NCBI GenBank assembly: GCA_002491165.1
Contig: DKVK01000025.1
Location: 1-28,733 of the forward strand
DNA: 28,733 nucleotides
Reading direction: 5' to 3'
DNA from: Porphyromonadaceae bacterium UBA7180
GTDB taxonomy: Bacteria > Bacteroidota > Bacteroidia > Bacteroidales > Muribaculaceae
Part shown: one piece after another, positions 1 through 6,456 of the stretch
Position numbering within the stretch: the stretch's first letter is position 1
Layout: every line of letters starts with the position of its first letter
Position numbers and translations under genes: made by a program
Notes under the pieces: model-generated
Database searches by the model: none
What the model was told of the DNA's origin: nothing
What the model saw: only the letters and a program-made list of their open reading frames with translations

Positions 1-1
1 A

Positions 2-2194
2 GGCTTGAGTGAACTCGCCTCAGACACACTCAGTGAAACACTACCAGTGGAGCACTCGGACTGCGGGTTGACATGCATTCGCATGATAGCCCGTGCCTAC
101 GGTGCGAAAATTCCGCTCAGATACCTTCACCACATCTCCGACCTCAATCGCCTCGGCATGTCCATAAAGGACATTACGTCGTGTTTCGCAAAGATAGGGA
201 TGAACTCGAAGGCCTGCCAGATACGCAAGGAACATATAGAGGATATGCCGCTGCCCACCATCCTCTATTGGCAGCAACGGCATTTCGTGGTTCTGTACGA
301 TTACAACGCCAAACGTAAAAAGTATTCCATCGCTGACCCGGCGCAGGGAAAACTCGTATACGGCGAGGAGGACTTCACCAAATACTGGCTCACCGAGGGA
401 AAGGACACCGGACTCGTGGTGCTCGCCGAGCCTACGCCGGAGTTCTACACCAAGAAGTATCCAAAAGACAACAACATCCGGAACTTCATGGCATACCTGA
501 TGCAGTTCTTCAAGATGCACAGGCACAAGTTCCTGGTCGCGCTGCTGATAACATTCGTCATCATGGCGGCCGACTTCGCCGTACCGGTGTTGCTGAAGCG
601 AACCATCGACGAGGGTATCGGCCTGAAGGACATCAACCTGATAGTGATGCTGCTGTTGGTGCAGCTGGCCATCGCGCTGGGCGGATGGGTAGCGTCGAGC
701 GGCATGGACCTTATCCTCACCAAGACAGGGCTGGGTATTCACCTCGACATGGTGAACCGTTTCCTGGAACGGCTGGCGCGCTTCCCGCTGTCGTTCTTCG
801 ACCGCAAGGTCAGCTCCGACTTCGTGCAGAAAATCAGCGACCATTCGCGCATCAAGAATTTTCTGCTCTCGTTCCCAAATTCGGTGATCATAATGATACT
901 GACGGCCACCGTCTTTTCGGTGCTCCTCTTCCATTACAGCATGCTGATATTCACGATTTTCATCACAATGTCGGTGATAGAGATAGTATGGACAAGCCTC
1001 TTCTTGAACAAGCGCAAGACGATAGACTACGCTCTGTTCACCAACTCGGCGGAGAACCAGAACCACGCCTACGAGCTGACCAACGGCATGGCCGACCTGA
1101 AGGTAAACAATGCCGAGTCGGTGAGGATAGGGAAATGGAAGGAGACACAGAAGAGGATCAACAGCGTTTCGATGAAGTCGGCGTGGGTGAATCTTGCTCA
1201 GAGCGGCGGACAGACCGTGCTTACGCGCCTCAAGGACCTCACCGTGACAGGCATCGGCGCGGCGATGGTGGTCTACGGCGACCTCTCGTTAGGAACGCTG
1301 ATGACACTCGGTTACATCACAGGACGCCTATCGCAGCCGTTCAACACGTTGGGTTCGTCGCTGAGTTCTTTCCAGGACGCAATGCTCTCTTACCAGCGCA
1401 TCGACGACGTGATTCACGATGACTCGGAGTTTCGCGGAACGGAGAAATTCACTGAGCCGTCGGTAAGGTTCAAGGACGTCAGTTTCAAGTATGCCGGAGC
1501 CGGCTCGCCGTTCGTCATCAAGGACTTCTCGCTGACCGTCGAGAAAGGAAAAATCACGGCGCTGGTAGGGGAGAGCGGTTGCGGCAAGTCTACGCTGATA
1601 AAGCTGATGCTCGGCTTCTACATCCCGCAGAAGGGGAAACTGCTTCTAAGCAACTGCGACGTGCGCGACATGGACAACGGCGACTGGCTGAAGCATTGCG
1701 GCGTAGTGATGCAAGAAGCGAAGATTTTCTCCGGGACGATAATCGAAAACATCTCCCTGTCGGAAGAGAAACCGGACCTCGACAAGGCCTTGAAATTATT
1801 GGAAACGGTAGGCCTCAAATCCTTCACCGACACATTGCCGATGGGCGTATTCACGAAAATAGGCGTATCCGGAATAGAGATGAGTGGCGGCCAGAAACAG
1901 CGCCTTATGATAGCGCGTGCGCTCTACAAAGACCCGGACATTATATTCCTTGACGAAGCCACTTCGTCGCTCGACGCCAACAACGAGCGTTCGATAGTGG
2001 AGAACATCAACGCGCTGCGCGACGGGAAGACTATCGTGATAGCGGCGCACCGCCTCAGCACCGTGCAGAACGCCGACAAGATAGTATTCATAAAAGACGG
2101 GCGTATAGCCGAAACAGGCACGCACGCCGAACTTACCGCCCGTCGCGGCGACTACTGGCGCCTCGTCAAAAACCAGCTCCAGCTTTCAGTCTAA
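2..2194 (+). CDS. C39-peptidase-domain ABC exporter (peptide/bacteriocin-type), 5' end uncertain
   Basis: Inner-membrane exporter predicted to cleave a double-glycine leader from a small peptide and pump it out. Counting from a TTG codon at position 5, the N-terminal C39 papain-like domain (about residues 10-140) has the nucleophile Cys20 in the motif SDCGLTC, His93 and Asp111. A six-helix ABC membrane domain covers about 160-450. The ATPase domain follows, with Walker A GESGCGKST near 521-530, signature MSGGQKQR near 625, Walker B IIFLDEA near 648 and the H-loop AAHR near 682. The oxyanion Gln expected six residues before Cys20 is Pro14. The frame is open to the window edge and the only early start is TTG, so the true start may lie outside. 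No HlyD-type adaptor, precursor peptide or modification enzyme is visible downstream; any partners would be upstream. Exporter class is sure; the substrate is unknown. Confidence 0.9.
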   Translation, partial: GLSELASDTLSETLPVEHSDCGLTCIRMIARAYGAKIPLRYLHHISDLNRLGMSIKDITSCFAKIGMNSKACQIRKEHIEDMPLPTILYWQQRHFVVLYDYNAKRKKYSIADPAQGKLVYGEEDFTKYWLTEGKDTGLVVLAEPTPEFYTKKYPKDNNIRNFMAYLMQFFKMHRHKFLVALLITFVIMAADFAVPVLLKRTIDEGIGLKDINLIVMLLLVQLAIALGGWVASSGMDLILTKTGLGIHLDMVNRFLERLARFPLSFFDRKVSSDFVQKISDHSRIKNFLLSFPNSVIIMILTATVFSVLLFHYSMLIFTIFITMSVIEIVWTSLFLNKRKTIDYALFTNSAENQNHAYELTNGMADLKVNNAESVRIGKWKETQKRINSVSMKSAWVNLAQSGGQTVLTRLKDLTVTGIGAAMVVYGDLSLGTLMTLGYITGRLSQPFNTLGSSLSSFQDAMLSYQRIDDVIHDDSEFRGTEKFTEPSVRFKDVSFKYAGAGSPFVIKDFSLTVEKGKITALVGESGCGKSTLIKLMLGFYIPQKGKLLLSNCDVRDMDNGDWLKHCGVVMQEAKIFSGTIIENISLSEEKPDLDKALKLLETVGLKSFTDTLPMGVFTKIGVSGIEMSGGQKQRLMIARALYKDPDIIFLDEATSSLDANNERSIVENINALRDGKTIVIAAHRLSTVQNADKIVFIKDGRIAETGTHAELTARRGDYWRLVKNQLQLSV

Positions 2195-2259
2195 TAAAGT
2201 ACTGTGAGTAACCTATACAAAATGCCAATGCACTCATAGCAATCACGGGATTCTCATCC

Positions 2260-2528
2260 TCACACAGCCTGGAAGATGAAAAACTCCACGATAAAGCTTA
2301 TTACGAAGAGGACGCCGAAGACGAGTGCTATGATGTCGAGCTTCTTCGATGAGAAGGGATTTACTTTCTCAAGCAGCAACGCAGCGAAGTGGCAGAACGT
2401 CATCATGAAGGCACAGAACATATCTATGAACATCCACCATTGATCGCGCATCCTGAAGGTCAGGACTATGAGGATGACGACTAAAAGGAGGGCATGAGGG
2501 AGAGTATCTTTGATTTAAGCAGTTTCAT
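2260..2528 (-). pseudogene. Small multi-pass membrane protein, apparently frameshifted
   Basis: An uninterrupted frame gives 63 residues from an ATG at 2451. The same frame continues upstream without a start to a stop at 2515-2517 and encodes a further hydrophobic helix (LPHALLLVVILIVL) directly before it. A good ATG at 2528 in another frame reads MKLLKSKIL and then stops at 2481-2483. Restoring one missing base around 2496-2507 would join them into one protein of roughly 88 residues with a basic N-terminus and three hydrophobic segments. This is either a real one-base deletion or a sequencing error. It lies 45 bases downstream of the Spi-like secreted protein gene on the same strand and may share its transcript. 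I recognise no named family. If the frameshift is rejected, the fallback call is a 63-residue protein at 2260-2451. Confidence 0.55.
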
Positions 2529-2572
2529 ATCGGTTTAGATTTTGCATAAAGGCTTATGAGGCAGACACGGGA

Positions 2573-3688
2573 TCAGCGTGCCACCTTCACGCCGTAGGTT
2601 TTGCCTGAGCGGCCCACGAGTTCAACTATATAAAAGCCGCCGGGCTGGTCGAGGATGTCAATGTGCGGGTCCGTTGCATCCTTGTAAGTGTATTGGCGCA
2701 TAAGGGCGCCGCTGAGGTTATATACACGCGCAAGCACTACCGGCTCCGGCATCCGCACCGTGTAAAGTCCGGAACCGTAGGTAAGCACTTCCGGTTCGGT
2801 GACTGTGAGAACCATATCGTATGCGTCGGCGCGCTGTTTACGTTCGCGCTCCGTCTCGGCCAAGAAGTTGTCGTAGAAGGTGAACGGTGCTTCCTCAGGC
2901 ACCGACCGGTCTATCGGCGGAACGCCGGTAAGGGCTGCCAGTTGGCCGTCGCTGAGATATTCCGTAGCGAACAGGCGCATTAGTTGCGAACCCACTTCGT
3001 CGAGTTCCACGCGGTAATAATCCCCCTTGCGGCCGTGCAGTATGAAGGCTTTAGGCTCGCCGTTCTGCCACAGTCCGACGGCCACGTTGCGGTCTTTGGC
3101 AAGCTGCGCGTCCACCATCTCCTGCCATTGTTCCGGCGCGTAGATGTCGCTCCAGAGGTCGTCCGTGGCATCGCCGCCGTAAGCCACGCGGTCGATGTTC
3201 TCCTGAGCCTCCTGGAGGGTTATCAGAGGGTCGGTGGCGTCGTATGGGTGCGAGAGGACTTTGTCGATGTAAGCCGGGATGTCGCCCCACGCTTCTATGG
3301 CCTCGTAGGGAATGCGGTCATCATAGCGTATCAGCTCTATGTCACGGGCATATGAGCGCAACCAGTCGGCCATGCGTTCCCCCACCTTGTCCCCCTTGAA
3401 AGGCTCGCGCAGCGAGTAGCCGAGGATAGGGAACGCCTTGTTCTCGGCACTGACTATGACGTAACCCTGCGTCGGGAGCGTGAAAACGTAGAAAGGCACG
3501 AAGAGGCGCTGCGTGGTGAGGCGTCGCCCGTTGTAGACATACTTCGGCTGCGGCATGGTACGTCCGAAGGCTTTGTTGAAGAACTGCTGTGCCACGGCCT
3601 TTGCTTGCTTCTGCGTCACCGTCTCGGCCTGCACGCCGGCGGCGAGGGCAAGCACCGTCAGCAACCCTATAATGTATCTTTTCATCAT
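2573..3688 (-). CDS. Secreted Spi/C10-propeptide-like protein without protease domain, sorting-domain-like C-terminus
   Basis: 371 residues from the ATG at 3688; a second in-frame ATG at 3685 is equally possible. Longer in-frame extension upstream only adds sequence overlapping the MFS gene. A Sec signal peptide covers about residues 1-21. Residues 22-120 resemble the Spi inhibitor/propeptide domain of streptopain-type C10 proteases (QAKAVAQQFF, FYVFTLPTQGYVIVSAENKA, PILGYS, then a WLRSY segment). The Cys/His catalytic C10 domain that should follow is absent. Residues about 120-300 match no family I recognise. The last 70 residues (ARVYNLSGALMRQ, then GGFYIVELVGRSGKTYGVKV) resemble a type IX secretion type A sorting domain, so the product is probably exported and possibly surface attached. 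It could be a stand-alone protease inhibitor or a relic of a C10 protease. The (-) neighbours are the MFS gene upstream and the small membrane gene downstream. Confidence 0.8.
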   Translation of the reverse strand: MMKRYIIGLLTVLALAAGVQAETVTQKQAKAVAQQFFNKAFGRTMPQPKYVYNGRRLTTQRLFVPFYVFTLPTQGYVIVSAENKAFPILGYSLREPFKGDKVGERMADWLRSYARDIELIRYDDRIPYEAIEAWGDIPAYIDKVLSHPYDATDPLITLQEAQENIDRVAYGGDATDDLWSDIYAPEQWQEMVDAQLAKDRNVAVGLWQNGEPKAFILHGRKGDYYRVELDEVGSQLMRLFATEYLSDGQLAALTGVPPIDRSVPEEAPFTFYDNFLAETERERKQRADAYDMVLTVTEPEVLTYGSGLYTVRMPEPVVLARVYNLSGALMRQYTYKDATDPHIDILDQPGGFYIVELVGRSGKTYGVKVAR

Positions 3689-3765
3689 CTTCTTATTCCG
3701 GTTTTTGCGAGCCGCAAATCTGCGCGTCCCATAATATAACAACGCGCGGTAAAGGCGGTTTATTG

Positions 3766-3807
3766 CAAAGGCATCCGCAGAGACGGTATGCCGCGCGGAT
3801 GCCTTTG
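3766..3807. terminator. Hairpin downstream of the MFS gene
   Basis: A perfect 13-bp inverted repeat (CAAAGGCATCCGC at 3766-3778 with its complement at 3795-3807) encloses a 16-nt loop. It starts 19 bases beyond the MFS stop codon. The flanking T content is modest on both strands, so it may be a weak terminator or a 3'-end stabilising structure separating the MFS transcript from the downstream secreted-protein gene. Confidence 0.6.
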
Positions 3808-3825
3808 TTATAGAGGATATGACGG

Positions 3826-5538
3826 TTAGAGTTCCACGTCTTCCACTTCCGACTCCTTGATTTCCGTCTTTTCGGAAGTAATCGTCGGAAGTTCGAGGCC
3901 GAGGTGCTTCTTGCGGTCTACAACCTTGAGGTAGAGTCCCAAAAGCAGGGCAGCCACACCGAGGCAGGCGAGCATTACCAGCGGCCACGTATAGTTATAG
4001 CTGATGGCGGCTGCCTCCGGTGTAATGGTGCCGGCGGCAACCTCTGCGGCGATGTCGGTATTGGTAGCGTCGAGAACCTTGCCGATGAGCAGCGGGAAGA
4101 GCCACAGACCGATGTTCTGAATCCAGAAAATCAGCGCGTAAGCCGAACCGATGATCTTCGCGTCCACCAGCTTCGGAACGGAAGGCCATAGCGCGGCGGG
4201 AACCAGCGAGAAGCTGGCGCCGAGCACCAGGATGGTAAGGTAAGCCACGAAGACACCGCCCATGTCGTTGCCGCGGAACATCGGCAGGATGAAGGCGAAA
4301 GTGAGGTGGCACATAATCAGCAGCAACGCGCCGAGAACAAGCATCGAGGCTGCCTTACCCTTGTGGTCCACATAATTGCCGAGAACCGGGGTGATACCCA
4401 CGGCCAGAAGCGGGAACACGGCGAAGATGGCTGCGGCCGACTGGCGCATATAGCCCATCACGCAGTAAACCACAAGAGCCACGATGGCGATGATGAGCGA
4501 CGGCAGCTTGACGGCCTTGTTCTTAGAGAAACTGAAGGCGAAAGCGCCGGCAGCAACGATAAGCATTATCACGTACTGTATGTACGTTGCCACATCGGAC
4601 TGCCAGAATTCCGTAACCGTTTCAGGATGCAGCGTGAGGTTACATTGCAGCATATTGACAGCATACTTCTGGAAGGGGAAGATGGCCGAATAGTAGAGCA
4701 CGCAGAGGAGCGCCACAATCCAGAATCCCAATGACGAGAGAATCTTGCCGAGGTCGGAAATCTTGAAGGGGTCGTCTTTCTCCTCTTCGGCACCGGTCTG
4801 CTCGTCGAGCTTCTTGTCCATGAAGAAGTAAGTGATGAACATTATGAGACCGATCATCAGCAAAACGACGCCGAAAGCCACCGAGCGCGAAACGGAGATA
4901 TTGCCGCCGAAGTTGGCTACCAGCGGGGAGAAAATCATACACGTACCCACGCCGAGGCGGGCGAGTGCCATTTCCGAACCCATAGCCATGGCCATTTCGC
5001 GGCCCTTGAACCATTTTACGATACCGCGCGAAACGGTGATACCGGCCATCTCCACGCCGCAACCGAAGATCATGAAGCCGATGGCCGACAACTTGGCCGA
5101 TGCAGGCATACCTTCGTAGAACGGAGCGATGCCCAGTTCCTGGAATCCGGGAATGTAGTTGAGGTGCGTGTTGAACCAGTTTTCAAGCCCCGAACCGATA
5201 AAGCTTTCGGTAAGCGCATACCAGTTGATGACGGCGCCCACTACCATTACGGCTCCGGAGAGCACCGCGGTGAAGCGAACGCCCATCTTGTCAAGGATGA
5301 TACCGGCGAAGATGAGGAAGAAAACGAATACGTTCAGGAAAGTTTCAGCACCCTGTTCGGTACCGAAGGCCGTGGAGTCCCAGCCGCGTGTGGATTGCAG
5401 CAAGTCTTTGATAGGGGACAGGAGGTCCATAAAGATGTAGCTGCAAAACATTGCGAAGGCCAGGAGTCCCAAAGCCGTCCAGCGCGCCCACGCTTTGTCG
5501 TTGAGCGCACCTGAGGATTGTAGTTTCAGTTCTGCCAT
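3826..5538 (-). CDS. Major facilitator superfamily transporter
   Basis: A 570-residue inner-membrane protein with about 12 hydrophobic helices. The N-terminal half begins with a cytoplasmic stretch and helix 1 (ALGLLAFAMFCSYIFMDLL). A motif-A-like loop (GIILDKMGVRFT, about residues 80-91) is typical of MFS carriers. A charged central loop (about 244-263, EEEKDD) separates the two six-helix bundles, and the C-terminus is an acidic, Lys-rich tail. The overall look is that of the nitrate/oxalate/MFSD1-like branch common in Bacteroidales. I cannot assign a substrate. It is transcribed alone or as the first gene of a (-) unit, after a GC-rich, hairpin-bearing leader of about 120 nt, and is followed by the hairpin at 3766-3807. 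Confidence 0.88.
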   Translation of the reverse strand: MAELKLQSSGALNDKAWARWTALGLLAFAMFCSYIFMDLLSPIKDLLQSTRGWDSTAFGTEQGAETFLNVFVFFLIFAGIILDKMGVRFTAVLSGAVMVVGAVINWYALTESFIGSGLENWFNTHLNYIPGFQELGIAPFYEGMPASAKLSAIGFMIFGCGVEMAGITVSRGIVKWFKGREMAMAMGSEMALARLGVGTCMIFSPLVANFGGNISVSRSVAFGVVLLMIGLIMFITYFFMDKKLDEQTGAEEEKDDPFKISDLGKILSSLGFWIVALLCVLYYSAIFPFQKYAVNMLQCNLTLHPETVTEFWQSDVATYIQYVIMLIVAAGAFAFSFSKNKAVKLPSLIIAIVALVVYCVMGYMRQSAAAIFAVFPLLAVGITPVLGNYVDHKGKAASMLVLGALLLIMCHLTFAFILPMFRGNDMGGVFVAYLTILVLGASFSLVPAALWPSVPKLVDAKIIGSAYALIFWIQNIGLWLFPLLIGKVLDATNTDIAAEVAAGTITPEAAAISYNYTWPLVMLACLGVAALLLGLYLKVVDRKKHLGLELPTITSEKTEIKESEVEDVEL

Positions 5539-5582
5539 ATAGATTTAGGTTAGTGTTATAATTCACTGTATTTGGAGGAGAA

Positions 5583-5671
5583 CGGGAAGTATTCCGTCCC
5601 GGCGACGCAAGAGGCAAACCGCCGCCCCGGAAGCCGAAACGGGCAAACGCCCCTAACATGTTGCAAAATTA
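5583..5671 (-). promoter_or_regulatory. Putative promoter and structured leader of the MFS gene
   Basis: On the minus strand a TAATTTTG box (5671-5664) matches the Bacteroidetes -7 element, though no TTTG sits at the right distance upstream. It would give a leader of about 120 nt. The leader is GC-rich and contains a GGGC-loop-GCCC hairpin (5641-5652) and a second inverted repeat (CGGGA at 5583-5587 with TCCCG at 5597-5601). The hairpins are visible directly; the promoter and any regulatory role are inferred. Confidence 0.35.
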
Positions 5672-5720
5672 ATCTAAAAAATCTTAATATGAAAATCAAA
5701 TCCTCAAAAAATATCGGGAA

Positions 5721-5752
5721 TTTGCGTATCAGCGGAAAAAATTGTAACTTCG
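5721..5752 (+). promoter_or_regulatory. Bacteroidetes-type promoter of the isochorismatase-like gene
   Basis: TTTG (5721-5724), 20 nt, then TAACTTCG (5745-5752), one base off the TAnnTTTG consensus. The start ATG lies only four bases beyond, so the predicted transcript would be leaderless or nearly so. Confidence 0.5.
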
Positions 5753-5756
5753 GGGC

Positions 5757-6320
5757 ATGAAAGCAGTGATAATAATCGACATGCAGCGCGACTTCGTGGA
5801 GCCGGGACGTCCGTTGTGCGTTGCCGGAGCCGCCGAAACCGTTCCGGCTTGCGTCCGGCTCCTCGACCATGCACGCCGCAACGGCTGGCCGGTAATCCAC
5901 GTTATCCGCCGCCACGACCCTGAAGGCCGCGACTGCGAGCCATACCGCCGGCATTTATTCCAAGGCCGCCAAGGCTATTGTGTGAAAGGAACCGACGGCG
6001 CTGAAATAGTAGGACCTCTCGCTCCTCAACCCGGCGACCATATAGTGGTAAAGAAACGCTTCAGCGGTTTCTACAAAACTGGCCTCGACGCGCTCCTTGA
6101 AAAACTCGGCATAACCGGACTGATAATAGCGGGCACACAATACCCCAACTGCGTGCGCGCCACCGCCGTCGACGCCCTGATGCGCGACCTCCCGGTGACA
6201 GTCTGCACCGATTGCTGCTCGGCCCAAGACACCGACACCGCCGCCGCGAACATATGCGACCTCCGCGCCATGTCCATCCCCTGTCTCCCTTTAGCCGAAA
6301 TCCTTAAAATGTCGGAATAA
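5757..6320 (+). CDS. Isochorismatase-family cysteine hydrolase (nicotinamidase-like fold)
   Basis: A 187-residue cytosolic enzyme of the isochorismatase-like cysteine hydrolase superfamily, which hydrolyses amide or vinyl-ether bonds in small metabolites. The catalytic triad is visible: Asp8 in IIIDMQRDF, Lys99 in VVKKRFSGF, and nucleophile Cys132 in AGTQYPNCVRATA. The strand before Asp8 and the segment after Cys132 are typical of the family, and the length is normal. The TQYPNC active-site loop does not let me choose between nicotinamidase, ureidoacrylate or isochorismate hydrolase, so the substrate stays open. It is a single-gene unit between the divergent MFS gene and the convergent Tricorn-like gene, with its promoter immediately before the start codon. 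Confidence 0.88.
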   Translation: MKAVIIIDMQRDFVEPGRPLCVAGAAETVPACVRLLDHARRNGWPVIHVIRRHDPEGRDCEPYRRHLFQGRQGYCVKGTDGAEIVGPLAPQPGDHIVVKKRFSGFYKTGLDALLEKLGITGLIIAGTQYPNCVRATAVDALMRDLPVTVCTDCCSAQDTDTAAANICDLRAMSIPCLPLAEILKMSE

Positions 6321-6395
6321 CAAACCTTTGTGAGTAGGGATGTCCCATGGCATATGCGCCAAGTCATACAATTAAATCAATAAATGTTGGCCAAA

Positions 6396-6434
6396 ATACA
6401 ATCAGCCCAAACGATTGGCCCGGGCTGATTGTAT
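6396..6434 (-). terminator. Terminator of the Tricorn-like gene
   Basis: A 13-bp perfect stem (6396-6408 with 6422-6434) with a 13-nt loop begins 22 bases after the Tricorn-like stop codon. On the minus strand it is followed by a TTTT run. It could also stop convergent transcription from the isochorismatase-like gene. Confidence 0.75.
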
Positions 6435-6456
6435 TGTAGGGATTGGGGATGCAGGA

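Noticed and set aside
41..1066. Long minus-strand frame opposite the ABC exporter (341 codons)
   Set aside because: It is fully antisense to a gene with all expected motifs, is rich in His/Arg/Gln as expected of a shadow frame, and has no domain signature.
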